Below are positions 1 to 12,904 of a stretch of DNA of 64,000 nt, piece by piece (position 1 is the first letter of the stretch; every line of letters begins with the position of its first letter). The translations under genes and the position numbers were made by a program. The notes beneath the pieces are model-generated. The model was not told the origin of the DNA. It did no database searches and worked only from the letters and a program-made list of their open reading frames with translations. The DNA is taken from assembly GCA_009602725.1 (NCBI GenBank), contig WELB01000085.1:455946-519945 (forward strand), written 5' to 3'. Source of the stretch: Spirogloea muscicola (Eukaryota; Streptophyta; Zygnematophyceae; Spirogloeales; Spirogloeaceae).

Positions 1-2642
1 TCCGCACGCAGGGGTCGATCCTGGTGAACGGCAAGGAGGTGGACAGCGGCTTCAAGCGGCAGTCGGGCTACGTCATGCAGGACGACGCCCTCTTCCCCAT
101 GCTGTCCGTGCGCGAGACGCTGCTCTTCTCCGCGCGCCTCCGCCTCCCGGCCTCCATGACGGCGGCCGAGAAGCGCGAGCGCGTCGACATGCTCGTCGAC
201 GAGCTCGGCCTGCGCGGCTGCGCCGACACCAAGATCGGCAACGAGGAGGTGCGCGGCGTGTCGGGCGGCGAGCGCCGCCGCGTCTCCATCGGCGTCGACC
301 TCATCCACGACCCGGCCGTGCTCTTCCTTGACGAGCCCACGTCGGGCCTCGACTCCACCTCCGCACTCAACGTCGTCCAGAACCTCCATAACATCGCCGA
401 GCAGGTGTGTTCTCCTCCCTCCTCTCCTCCCTCGTCTCCACCTCCCTCCTCCCTTTCACCCGCGTGCTGCTCCGCCCTTGCCCTTGCACCCCCCCTCCCT
501 CCTCCTCCTCTGTTTTTTGTCTCCTCCTCTGTTACCCTCCCAACCACCTTCCACTCCGTTCTCCTCTCTCTTTTCCTCCTCCCTCCTCTCTCCTCAAGTA
601 TCGCTGAAGCCAGCCATGGCAAGATCCCACGGCTGCTTGACACATCTTTGGCCAGCTCCAAAGCTAACGCGACCACCCGTGCTACGCTTGTGACGGTCTC
701 GCAGCGCAAGCGCACCGTGATCCTGACCATCCACCAGCCGAGCTTCCGCATCCTGGAGCTGATCCACAGCTACCTCGTGCTCGCTCGCGGCCACTCCATC
801 TACCACGGCTCCCTGGCAGACCTCCCCAGCCACTTCCGCGAGTACGGCCGAGCCGTGCCCGAGCACGTGAGCCCCGCCCCTGCCCCCTCTCCCCCCTCTC
901 ACCCTCGTCCATGATGGCAGCTGAGCCGGCCAGCGCGGCTGCTGCCGCCACCGCAGGTCAACGTCCTGGAGTACGCGCTGGACCTGATCGAGGAGCAGCA
1001 GGACGGCCCGGAGGGCCTGCAGCCGCTGGTCGACTTCCATGTGCGACGCTGCCGCTTGCCCTCCTTCCCCCCCTCCTCTCCCTCCCTCCCCCCTCCCTCC
1101 CTCCTCCAATCGTCATTCCAACTGGCTCGCTTCCCTCTCCTCTTCCGCTATTTCCATCTCCTCAGCTCGCCTATCCCGCTGCTCATGTCGCCCTCTCACT
1201 CCCCTGCTCATCCCAGCGGCAGCGTGGCAAGGACGCGCTCAAGAGCCTCTCGCTCTTGAGCAGCAGCATGGGCGTGCTGGCCGAGCGGCCCGAGTACGCG
1301 TCCGGGTTCCTGGGCGAGACGGCGGTGCTCGCCGACCGCAACTTCAAGAACATCTTCCGCACTAAGGAGCTCTTCGGCGCCCGCATCGGGCTCATGGTGA
1401 AGGACCCCCCATAAACCCCAAGCCCTGCAGCAGAGAGCACCCTGGGCTTAGGTGCTGCCCACAGCCTCAGGTCATGGGCACATCTCGTTCTGTTCTCAGC
1501 ACCTGTGAATGTGCTGCCACTGCATCAGACCTGTGGTGAAAGCACCTGGGCCCAGGGGCCACGAAGCGGAGCATGGCTTCAGGTGGTTTATCACGGGCTT
1601 GGATGTGGCCGCCACCCACATGCCATAGTTGGGATCCCATTCGGGATCCACAGCCAGGAAACAGCAGCATTGACTGCGGTGGCTCGCATGCAGTTGGCGA
1701 CGGGCCTCACCATGGGCTCGCTCTTCTTCGACGCAAAGTACAGCCTCAAGGGCGTGCAGCAGCGGGAGTCGTTCTTCGCCTTCACGCTCGCGCTGCTGCT
1801 CTTCACGTCCACCGAGGCGCTGCCCATCTTCCTCCAGGAGCGCCAGATCTTCATCCGCGAGACGTCGCGCGGCGCGTACCGCACGTCCTCCTACGTTATC
1901 GCCAACGCCGCCGTCTTCCTGCCCTTCCTCTTCATGCTTGCGCTCGTCTTCTCGTGCGTCTCCTACTTCATGGTCGGGCTCGCCTACAACGCCGCCGCCT
2001 TCTTCACCTTTGTGCTCGTCCTCTTCCTCGTGCTAGCCGTGGCCAACTCGTTTGTCATCTTCTTCGGCGCTCTCGTCCCCAACTTCATCACCGGCAACAC
2101 TATCATCACTGCACTCACGGCCTACTTTTTCCTCTTCTCTGGTTTCTTCATCCCCCGGTGAGTTGCCGCCCTTTCTGTGTCATCGTTCAGATGCAGATCA
2201 ACACGTTCGTCCTGACAGACTGAAGTGTGACCCTACAGCTGAGCCCAGTGTATATAGAGCCACAGCTATGTGTAGCTGGCGTGGTGAAACCTCTGCACGA
2301 CCAGCAGACATTCTGCATCATAGGTGCAGCATCCAATCACCTGGCCTCAAATTGTACAGGAAGAGCATTCCCAAGTACTGGATATGGCTGCACTACTTAT
2401 CCACGTTCAAGTACCCGCTGGAAGCGCTACAGTACAATGAGTTCCATCGACTCGGCGACGTGTGCTGGGGTTGGAACGCGCAGAATCAGTGCACACAGAC
2501 ATCTGGCGACGTGCTCCGTGCAGTCTCGGCAGGCAAGGTTCACCTGTGGCTCAACCTGCTCATCATGGTGCTCTTCTTCGTCGCGTATCGCGTATTCTTC
2601 TATGTGGCGCTCTTGTATCAGAGCGCCTCTGTGCGCAAGTGA
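1..2642 (+). CDS. ABCG (WBC-type) half-transporter, 5' end cut by window
   Basis: ATP-driven exporter of the plant ABCG half-transporter family (ATPase domain followed by a six-helix membrane domain; works as a dimer). Visible exons: 1-404, 705-866, 957-1040, 1217-1396, 1694-2157, 2360-2642; phases agree at every junction and give about 524 residues. The Walker A part lies upstream of the window. Seen: Q-loop VMQDDALFP, ABC signature VSGGERRR (near 258), Walker [12 protein letters not shown] (near 321) and the H-loop TIHQPS (near 727). The membrane domain carries FIRETSRGAYR and the C-terminal [20 protein letters not shown], typical of the plant clade containing ABCG1/2/6/16/20 (barrier-lipid exporters in land plants; substrate here unknown). 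A complete paralogue on the other strand (34794-38981) shares its splice positions. Introns 1 and 3 are strongly pyrimidine-rich. Confidence 0.93.
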
Positions 2643-2984
2643 GACTTGCTTGTCTGCTGTGCACCTCCTTCACAACTGCTATGTGGACCATTGCCACATG
2701 CAATATGACATTCTTAAATTGGGCATTGAGTGAATGTTCAAGCGTTGCATGTGCGTGTCGAAGAAGTCACAGCTATTTGATTGCTGTAACGCTTCAGGGC
2801 GCTTGCATTAGGTCTGTGCCAAGACTCGGTAACTCCTGATCAGCAGCAGGAGGTCGTATAGAACAGTAGACCTTGTTGGAAGGCCGAGCAACGTGGGGTA
2901 ATTGGTGAAGACCATAGCTGTTACCAAGGCACGGGTCTCCTTATAGAAGAGCCGTTCCTTGCGGAGCTGTCTTCCTTCTGGGAA
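2643..2984. other. Intergenic, 3' flank of the ABCG gene
   Basis: No recognisable gene or RNA. Probably the ABCG 3' UTR and spacer before the LINE fragment that follows. Confidence 0.5.
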
Positions 2985-3461
2985 GACAGCTCCGGCGCGC
3001 GGGCCATAGACCTCTGCAGCGAGACGGCCAGGCGCATACGGTACACTTGCCCCAGCGACCCGGCTGCAGGAGAGTCTACCGGCTCCCCATGCAAGCGACG
3101 GGCGATGGTGTGGCGGGCTAAAGAGCTCAAGTACGCCGACCATCCGCGGGAAGACGAGTTCTTCCCGTTGGCTATTGACACCCATGGGGCGCTGGGCGCT
3201 CGGTGGCTCGAGCTGCTCACCCAGCTCGCCCGCCACACCATCGCCCGTCGCTTCCATGCGGAGCCGGTAGACTTTCCTGCAGCCGGGTCGCTGGCGCAAG
3301 TGTGCCGTATGCGCCTGGCCGTCTCGCTGCAGAGGTCTATGGCCCGCGCGCTGCACCTTCGTGCCGGCAGAGCCCTCGCTGCTGCCTCTGGCTCTGGCCA
3401 GGGAACCGACTCCCAGGAGCCCAGCATCTCTGATCTGCGGCTGCTTAGCAGGTGTTACTGA
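2985..3461 (+). repeat. LINE ORF C-terminal fragment with an inverted partial copy
   Basis: The plus strand from about 3150 to the stop at 3459-3461 reads FFPLAIDTHGALGARWLELL, then SLAQVCRMRLAVSLQRSMAR, then a tail SISDLRLLSRCY-stop. The first block resembles the conserved region after the reverse-transcriptase domain of non-LTR retrotransposons, and close relatives recur at 40.7, 47.3, 58.8 and 60.4 kb. The stretch 2996-3113 is a roughly 95% identical inverted copy of about 3230-3345, so the locus can fold into a hairpin with ~120-bp arms. The element is 5'-truncated and not functional. LINE assignment is an inference from these motifs plus the RT-like peptide at 48.7 kb. Confidence 0.7.
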
Positions 3462-3630
3462 GTGATTCGTAGCTGCTTTGTTCCTTTGTGCGCTTGTTTT
3501 TCTTAGCGCTTCCCCTGACCCCCCCCCTTCTCGTACTCTGCTCTTTCTTTTCTGGGCTGGCCTTTTCCAGCCCCTATCCTCAATGGGCGAGCACTTTCTT
3601 TTCCAGCCCCTATCCTCAATGCGCGAGCAC
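3462..3630 (+). repeat. LINE 3' UTR, tail type B with GGGCTGG hairpin
   Basis: Follows the LINE stop directly. Contains the recurrent block ending in CTCAATGGGCGAGCAC and a TTC-rich end; the last ~45 bases are present twice in tandem. Nearly the same arrangement (peptide tail, ~130 bases, then this block) occurs at 60484-60612, which fixes the order ORF end, 3' UTR, tail. Confidence 0.7.
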
Positions 3631-3917
3631 TTTCTTCATCTTTTCGGAGAGCCACTGTCATTCTTACATCTCGTTTACATGCGCACCGAGGGGCGCCCTG
3701 TCCCCCCGAGGAATATTCGAGGAATTCCGTCAAGCCGCAGGAAATTCCTCTTCCGGTCGGCCGCAGCCCGCGCTTCTCCTGCCACTTGGCACCCTCGACC
3801 AGCCCTGCCGCCTGCCGCCAGCGAGGCCGCCGCGCAACGCGCCGCAGTCCCCGGCGGCGGCGGCGGCGGCGGCGGCGGCTTCCGCCTGCGCTCGCGAAGG
3901 ACGCGGTCGTCACCGAG

Positions 3918-6900
3918 ATGGCCCGCCGGGCGCTGCTGGCCGGCTGCAACTACCCAGGCACGCAGGTGCGTGTGCGGCGCGGTGTTGCCGCCGGACAGCC
4001 GTGGGCCGTCCGTCGTCGAGTCGTCGCCGACATTGCGGCGGCAACTGCGGCGGAGATTTCGGCGGCGACTGCGGCGGGGGCGGCGAGTGCGGCGGCGGTT
4101 GCGGCGGCGATTGTGGCGGTGGCGTTGGCTGCAGCGATTGCGGCGGCGGCGGCGGCAAGTGCGGCGGCGGTTGCGGCGGCGAGTGCGGCGTCGTCGGCGG
4201 GCTGCGGCAGCGGTGGCTGTGGTCGTCTTCGTCGTCGTCGTCGTCGGAAGAGTCGCCGCGGCGTCGCGCGCGGCGGCGGAAACGGCCCGGCGGTAGGCCC
4301 CCCCCTCACTGGCTGCTGGCCGCCATTGCATGGCTCGCAGGTGGAGCTCAAGGGGTGCGTCAACGACGTGATGGCCATGCGGACGCTGCTGCTGCGGCGC
4401 TTCGGCTTCTCGCCCGACGACGTGGTCGTCATGATCGACACCGACCGGGTAGGTCCGGCACCATTGCCGCCGCTGCCGCTCCTCCAACTGTGCTGGTCCA
4501 GACTATGCTGCGTATCATTGCGAGCCGCTTGGACCCGGCTGAAGCCTAACGACTAATAAGAACAAACATATTTCCATGTCAAGGCCAAACGTACCGTTGG
4601 TCACAAAATTCATGTTTGAGCTAGTACGCTTTCTTCCAAGGATGGCTGAATCGTCCAGGCTGATGCTTGTTGGCGTGACTTGATTGCCATGAATGAAAAT
4701 ACACAGAGCTCAATGCATGTTACGCTAACGACGATTGCTGGCGCCCATTTGCCTCCAACTTCGGGCTTTCAGAGCTACCCGCAGCCGACGGGCGCCAACA
4801 TCCGCAGCGCGCTGGCGAAGATCGCGCGTGGTACGGCGCCGGGCGACGTCGTTCTCTTCCACTTCTCCGGCCACGGCACGGAGATCCCTCAGGAGTCGGG
4901 GATGCCCGACGACGACGGGCGGGAGCAGTGCATCGTCCCCACTGACATGAACCTGCTCACCGGTCGGTTGCCGCTGCCAGCTATAGTGGCATTCTTCCGG
5001 CCTTGATCGGCAGTTGCTGCAACATAATTACTTAGGAGGGACTTTGGGTGAAAGTTGCTTCAGTGCTTTGCCTGTGGTAATAACTTGAACTTAAGCTCGA
5101 TATGACTACATGACGTGGGCGGGCGCAGACGATGACTTCCGCGACATCGTGAACAGCGTTCCTGACGGCGTGAAGTTCATCGTCATCGCGGACTCCTGCC
5201 ACAGCGGCGGTCTGATTGACCACGAGAAGGAGCAGCTCGGCGGAGCCAGGGCGGCAGCCGCTGCTGGGGCTGGCGGTGGTGGCCTGCAGGGGCTGATTGG
5301 CATGTTCAGCAGCGTTCTCGGCAAGAAGGACCTAGACAATGATGGCGACAGCGGCAGCCGTGACATTCCAGAGGGGCTCGTTACGTGAGATCTCACAGAT
5401 GTCGGCTACGTTGGTACGAGGAGTTTTAGGAGGGCGGCGACTTCGGCGCTGTCCAGGAACGTGGCGAGCATCACCGGCACCACCACCACCACCGAGAGGA
5501 AGGCTATGAAGGTGGAGGTGGGCAGGCGAGGGCTGAGTACGCTGGCTGCGGTTATGGAGCTGGTCGCGAGGAAGATTATGGGAGGGAGGGTAACTTCAAT
5601 GGTGGCGGCAATCGTTATGAGGCCAGTGGTGGTCTGCCGCCATATGGCACAGGTGGAGGACGTTTTGAGGTTAGGGGCGGAGATGCGTACGGTCGACCGC
5701 CGCCACCGAGACCTGGCGAGTACGGCGATGGCGGCGGCGGCTACGGCCAAGGACCAGCCTTTTTCGGTCCTCCCCCTGGCCCCTATGGCGGCCAGGAGTA
5801 CGACCGTCCACCGCCTCCCCCGCAGGCGTATGGAGGACGTAGCAAGGAGTATGGTGGCATGCCCCCTCGAGAGCAAGGTGGGCCGCCATTCAACTACGGT
5901 AGTGGCGAGCAACGGCGACATCATTATCATGGCGAGTACAACGCCAGTGAGGGCGGCGACGCCGGCGTGTTCCAGCCTGGACCGGGTCCATCCGTTGGTG
6001 GCGACTTTTTGGCTGGAGGGCCCCAGCGACCGCCGCCGTATGGAGCAGGACCCTATCAGGGGCCTGGTGCTGATAACAGCGGCGGGTACGGCGGCGGCGG
6101 ACACGGTGGCGGCTACGGTGGCGATGGCCCCCAGCCTGCATATCCCCCCGGGCGTCCTGGGCAGTACGGACCGGGTGTTGGGCAAGGGCAGGCGCCCAGC
6201 GGGTACGGCGGCTATGGCGGCAACAGTGGCGGTGGCGCCCCGCAGCATGCGAAGAAAGCCATTCCGCTGGACATGCTGATGCAGATTTTGAGCCAGCGCA
6301 GCGGACAGGATGTGGGGGTCGGCAACATCCGTACGAGCCTTTTCCAGATGTTTGGTGACGATGCCAGGTGAGTTGGTGCTGCATGCGTGGTCGCGTCTCG
6401 TGTGACCCGTGAAGGACGGCCCTGTCACCAGCACTTCAGCAGCTCCTCAGAAAATGTTCGAGTGACTCTCATCACGGAGCTACTTTCAACCGATATTATT
6501 AGTTTTTATGCAGATTGTTGATTTGGAAATTCACTGCTGTTGTGTTGGCAGTCCCATGGTGAAAACGTTCGTTAAGGTCCTTGCACAGTATGCTGGGAGC
6601 CACTTTGGCGGCAGTAGCAGCGGCATTGGGGCAGGAGGCGGCGGCGGCAGCAGTGGGGGGCTGTTTGGGATGGTAGAGGGTGCGGCGCTCAGCTACCTGA
6701 AGCAGCAGCTTGCCAACTCTGCCACTGTCGCCGGAGGTGTCACTGGTGGCGGGGGGGGCTATGGTGGCGGCGGCGGGCAGGGCGGCCCGTCCTTCAACTT
6801 CGGCGGCAATGTACAGCCCCAAATGGCATATGCAGGCTGGAGGCCACCGGGGGCCACGGTTCGCGGCGACATGGGCATCCTCATCAGTGGCTGCCAGCAT

Positions 6901-7413
6901 AATGAGACTTCAGCTGATGCTGGTGCTGTAGCCTTCCTCCTGTCTTGTTGTTGGTGCCCATGATGTCCTTCGCAAGCTTACTGAGCCAGATGCATGCAAA
7001 GGTCCAGATAGGAAGTCGCTTCTCTTCTTAGATACCCGTGAAGAAGCACATAAAGTGTAGGAGTATAAATGCATTACCCCATACTACTTGTTTGGCATTG
7101 TCATAGTGGTAAAGCTCTGCCAACATGCCAAAAATTTTAGACTTATAGCCAGTCTACTGGTCATCTGGGATGTTGTTTGTGATGCCCCATGTGGATGGCC
7201 TGTGCAGATCCAGCAGGAAATCCTCGGCAGGCATATGGCGCGCTGAGCCATTCCATCCAGACGATTCTATCACAGCAGGGGCAGGTGACATTCCGACAGC
7301 TGGTGGTGGGAGCTCGGCAGATGCTCCACCAGCAGGGCTTCACTCAGAATCCAGGCCTCTTCTGCAGTGACAGTAATGCTGACGATGTCTTCTTGCAAGC
7401 GCCAGCCTACTGA
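3918..7413 (+). CDS. Type II metacaspase with giant Gly/Tyr/Pro-rich linker
   Basis: Cysteine protease cleaving after Arg/Lys, Ca2+-dependent in most characterised type II members, acting in stress and cell death. Exons: 3918-3965, 4341-4448, 4773-4962, 5129 to ~5379, 5430-6367, 6552-6922, 7208-7413, about 703 residues. The start [16 protein letters not shown] is where type II enzymes begin, with no N-terminal prodomain. Catalytic His lies in HFSGHGTE (codon 4872-4874) and catalytic Cys in [12 protein letters not shown] (codon 5197-5199). The p10 half is recognisable from [10 protein letters not shown] and [11 protein letters not shown] to [10 protein letters not shown] and [10 protein letters not shown]. 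The odd part is exon 5, adding about 270 low-complexity residues; plant type II enzymes are usually about 370-420 residues. The exon 4/5 junction is the least certain: the phase-compatible donor is GTTACG at 5380, although GTGAGA at 5385 looks stronger. Intron 1 is almost pure GGC-type triplets. Confidence 0.93.
5430..6240 (+). other. Low-complexity linker of the metacaspase
   Basis: About 270 codons without a stop, dominated by Gly, Tyr, Pro and Arg with a His-rich stretch near the start ([11 protein letters not shown]) and many GGY-type units such as [20 protein letters not shown]. It lies exactly between the p20-like half ending [11 protein letters not shown] and the p10 motif [10 protein letters not shown], where the variable linker of type II metacaspases sits. 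The composition resembles phase-separating RNA-binding proteins; that function is inference only. Confidence 0.8.
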
Positions 7414-8913
7414 TCAGATCTGGCGAGTTGTTGTGACTCCAGTGCAAGGAGATGCCGAAGACTTGTGTTTTGGGGATCATCGGTTTGAGATTGGAGGGAA
7501 GTGATAGAGGTATCCTAGGACAGAAGTTGTTAGGGTCAAAGAACCAGTGTAATTGTCTCCTCGCAGACGCTGTTTCATGCACTAGTTGGAAGTCGCGGTG
7601 GGTCACGTTGCAACTGTCATCCACCACCAGTTTTGACTGGCTATGTAATGGCGGACATGTTGTGTCTGACAGCATGTCCCACCTATATTATTTTGATGGA
7701 CATCACGTGTCAGAAGGCTGCATATCATATGAATCGGCTGTTACATCATGTATGCTGTACAAGCTACACGTATCTTACACTGTTTACACCTGTCACCTCA
7801 GACACCATCTCGTGTACGTCTATCAGAGTGAGAGACATGTGACCTCTGCCACAAATCTTTGATACAATGAGCTGCTTCCCCCGTGTAACGATTCTAGTAG
7901 GCGAGGCAGAGGGCGCAAAGCCGATACTGCTTGCTGACACCAGCCGTCCAATCAGCTGGATCTGAAGTGCTAGTGTAGGCAACCTGGGTTTGCATCTGCT
8001 ACCTTCACATGTTGCCGGCATGCGCCAGAAAGCAGCAGCTTCAGGCGTCAGAAGCGCATCACCAGCATTGCCACAGGTGTCCCCAGTGGCATGAGCATTG
8101 GGTTGGTAGTCCTTCGTCAGCCCTTGCTAGCTTCTTTCGGGCTAGCCCTTCTGAGCCATTGCCATCTCTAGAAGAACCCTACAAGTTGCCTGCACGTCAG
8201 AAGTGAACCCCTTGCCCAGCGAACATGGGCACAATTCATCATGATCGCTTGCATTCTCGTTCTTCTAACACTTTGACTTGGGCATCATCATTACCGGCTC
8301 GGCGGATCTGGTAATATGGCTGCTCCCTTCAAATCGCACGTTCTTACTAAATACTACCTTGTTAATCTTAGACTGGGAGACCCGCTTTGTCTGTTTAGCT
8401 GATGCATAAATTACCTGCTGTGTAGCTTCACTACATGCAGATTGTGTTATGCAAACACTCATGCAGCCTGAGAATGGAAGGGGAATGGCCAAGACATGCA
8501 CCATGCCGAGCTATTATTCACCGCAAATAACCAGTCTTAAGTCTCGCAGGGTCGAGTTTTCTGTTTCAGCTAGTAGGAAAGTGGGGGCTCTGCTCTACTC
8601 AGCTGATGAAGAGACTGCCTGTACTTGGCTCTTTCTCATCCACGGTCTGCTCTTAATGCAAAAAGTTTGTGTAGTGGCCCTCCATACTCTTGCTTGAGCA
8701 ACATGCTGTGTGCTAAAAAGCTTTCTCCATGGCTGGCAATGTCAAGCCGGCCTAGAGCAAAAGCAAAGTATTGGAAGCAGCTGGGTAGGTGGGAAATTCT
8801 GAGTTACAATCTTGAGCTCGTGAAATGGTGGACTAAGAATTGAGCACTAGCTCGCAATATTTGTTGACCGCTTTACTCTGCTTGGTTTAGAAGTCTGGAA
8901 CAACCTGGCTTGC
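7414..8913. other. Intergenic between convergent metacaspase and TIC20
   Basis: 1.5 kb between the 3' ends of two convergent genes. Only short frames with no family resemblance. Presumably both 3' UTRs. Confidence 0.5.
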
Positions 8914-10706
8914 CTACTCATACGGAATCTGTTGTACCAAAAAGAGACACACAAGAAGTCAGTGACCTGGTGCACGAGTTTGTTGAAGAGCAAATTCTGA
9001 AATGGTGACGACTCTGCCTCCACGAAGCACTGGCAGCTTGCATTGTGATGCGGGCAACTTCACTGCAACACATATGGAATATGCCAATGACCTGCATATA
9101 TGAAGCGTCCGACAAGAAGGGGACATCTGCGTATATAGCACAACCAGACCACACAAAGATGAATGATGAATGTGCAGGCAAGCAGGCCGGTAGCAGGCAG
9201 CAAGTACTAAGTTACTGGAATCCCTCAAGGCAATAAGTGGTATCAAGTTACTGGACACCCCAAAGGGCTAATGGTAGTTCTGCTCATGCAAAGATTGCAA
9301 CCCTTCTATTTGCTGTCTTCCTGCTTAATAGATTGTGAATGATGTGAAGGGGCTGCTAGTATTCTGCTATCAGCAGCTTTGTGTTGACAACCTTTATAAG
9401 TGCAGGGTCCCCAGAGGCAGCTTACCTGCATACATGCCGCGGAGGGCGCAGATCATGCACTCAAGGACGACGAAGATGAAGGCGAAGCTAACAGCCAGCC
9501 ACCAGTGGGCGCCCAGCAGGCCCCAGTAGACAGCCCGCGGCACCCAGTCATTCACTGTGCCAGTCACCTGCCGCACAACCATGCAACAACCCTCTATTTA
9601 GTATTGTGCCGATTAAAGGGTCCACTAAATCTGGACGCTAGAGTCTAGCATTTGGCGCTTGAAGCCCCAATGAAAATATGTGGCTTTTCAAACAATGCAG
9701 ATAAAAACACTCAAACAACATCGAAAGATAAGCCGATGCCTTGATTGTGCACCTAAGCAGCTGAAGCATCGCTCATGCCTCCACAACTGACTCACAGGGG
9801 TCGGGACGAGGACCAGACCTGGACAATGATCTCAAGGAGCATGGCTGTGACAACATGGAAGCGCAAGAAGTGCGGCCACCGGTTGTTCCGCACTACGCCC
9901 TGACCTCAAAGGTGAGATGAATCACATAAGTCAATCCTTGACTATTACAGGTCAAGTCAAGCACTAAGCTTGTTTGATGGGCGGAGCTCGTTCTCACAAA
10001 CAACGCAAAGGAGGTCAAGCACAAAACTTGTCTGATGGGCTGAGCTTGCTCTCAACAACAACGCAAAGGGCTAGAATTCTGATGACCAGAGCTCTTTCAC
10101 AAGGCACAAGACAAGTCTCTCGATTGACAAGTGCTTGAAATGGCTTGCCATCTGAAGCTCTTTCAAGGGGCTGCTGGCAAGATGCACGCACCAGGTAGGC
10201 GCCGAAGAAGTAGGCGAGCAGGAACCACTGGGGGAGGGATCCCAGCAGCTGCAGGAAGGGGTACGTCAGGAACTCGTAGTTTTCAAGGAGCGGGTGTAAG
10301 CTGTCACAGCAAAATAGAACGTCGGCAAATCGGCTGAGGCCCAACTCTTCACGACTTAGGCATCATGAGCACAGTGCTGAGCATTTGTGATACAGCAGCT
10401 CGGGCCATATGTACTCATGCAGCGTATTATTTTAACTTGGCTGACTCCCTGGCTGAGAAGCTGCCACAGCATCAACCACACTGCATCGCCACTGTGCTAG
10501 CATCGCACTAGGCCGACATATGTCGTACGCAGGCTCTGCCACCGAGCTCATCAATCCCTGTACTTGGCCATGAAGGCCAGTTGGAGCTAAGCGGACCTGT
10601 AGGCGGTCTCGGAGTACATCCACGCCTCGCTCAGCGGCAGGAGGTATGGGATGAGGGCGATGATGCGCCAATAGAACTTGGGTTTGGTCTGCATTGGCGG
10701 GAAGCC
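8914..10706 (-). CDS. TIC20: TIC20, plastid inner-envelope import channel subunit (N terminus unresolved)
   Basis: Four-helix component of the TIC translocon in the inner chloroplast envelope. Exons in coding order: 10597-10706, 10192-10300, 9819-9899, 9426-9567, 9092-9126, 8914-8928. All phases agree, giving 163 residues of the mature protein. Diagnostic stretches, matching remembered plant TIC20-I: KPKFYWRIIALIPYLLPLSE, MYSETAYSLHPLLENYEFLT, WFLLAYFFGAYL, VVRNNRWPHFLRFHVV, ECMICALRGMYADVPF and the end SDASYMQIPYE. The last coding exon is only 15 bases (IPYE plus stop) and the one before 35 bases. The transit peptide and first exon(s) should lie upstream, between 10.7 kb and the gap, but I could not place them. 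Presence of TIC20 marks a plastid-bearing organism. Confidence 0.93.
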
Positions 10707-11553
10707 CTGCACCAGCCAGCCCGGCAAACAAGAGCTTTGCACTTCAGGACGACATCAAAGCGCAGCAAAGCTGAGGACTCGCTTCACCGTGGAGCTAGCC
10801 GAGGCAAGCTGGGTGCCACTTCCAACACATGGCCTGCAGTAGAATCTGCATCAGGTGCTAGAGTGAGGAGACCCAGAGGTCGCTGCTGTACTAAGGCATG
10901 GCAGGCGCCGGCTGTGCGTAACCGGAGCCTGTGGGAGAGCGGCCTCGGGCTGCCAGCGGAGCGAGAGGAGCTGTATGCTAGTCTGATTGTAATGTAGGAT
11001 TACTCTATGGAAGAGTACTTTATAGAGGAGTACACAGTGTAAGACATGGTCACTGTGTACAGTAATTGTGGTCATATACTAGTACTATATGACAAGTTAG
11101 ACTATGATTTAACACAGCAATCAGATCACCCCATCTGAGGCCTGCGCAAAGCAGGCTCGGATGTTGGTACTTGATCGCTCAGGCCCTCCATCAGTCATTA
11201 GGCAGTCCATCTCTTGCCCGGTGTGTCGAGGCTGGCCGCGGAGCGGCAGCCCAGAAGGCTACTTGGGGAGCCCAGAGCTCAGCTGGGGGCGCGCCAGACA
11301 CTTGCGCCGTTGTAACGAAGGTGTATGAAACTTAAGAGTAGCTTACAACGAGAGTTGTGGCAGTCCCACTGGGGCAGGGCTCAGGGTTTAAGAGGCACGT
11401 TTGAGGTCGCAGGGTTTAGTGGTTGGATCGGTGCTCAGCGGCCGTGGCTGCGGAGGCCCTTCACCTGGAATGCCGGGACGTCGTCCGCGCCCTTCTCGGA
11501 CGCCCGCGCCGCGCCGGCGGCGCGGCGGCTCCGCGGCCGCGGCCTGCCCGCAG
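10707..11553. other. Probable 5' region of TIC20; no exon resolved
   Basis: Should contain the TIC20 promoter and transit-peptide exon on the minus strand, but no convincing start was found. From about 11400 the sequence becomes GC-rich and could be coding on either strand; it runs straight into the poly-A and the gap. Confidence 0.4.
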
Positions 11554-12880
<1,327 letters not shown>

Positions 12881-12904
12881 CCGCTGCCGGCGCCAATTTT
12901 GTCG

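Noticed and set aside
3675-4487. Several open frames of 160-350 codons in all frames
   Set aside because: Produced by GGC/GCC triplets in the metacaspase first intron; mutually incompatible.
5406-6434. 342-codon minus-strand open frame
   Set aside because: Antisense shadow of the low-complexity metacaspase exon; no start context, domains or splice support.
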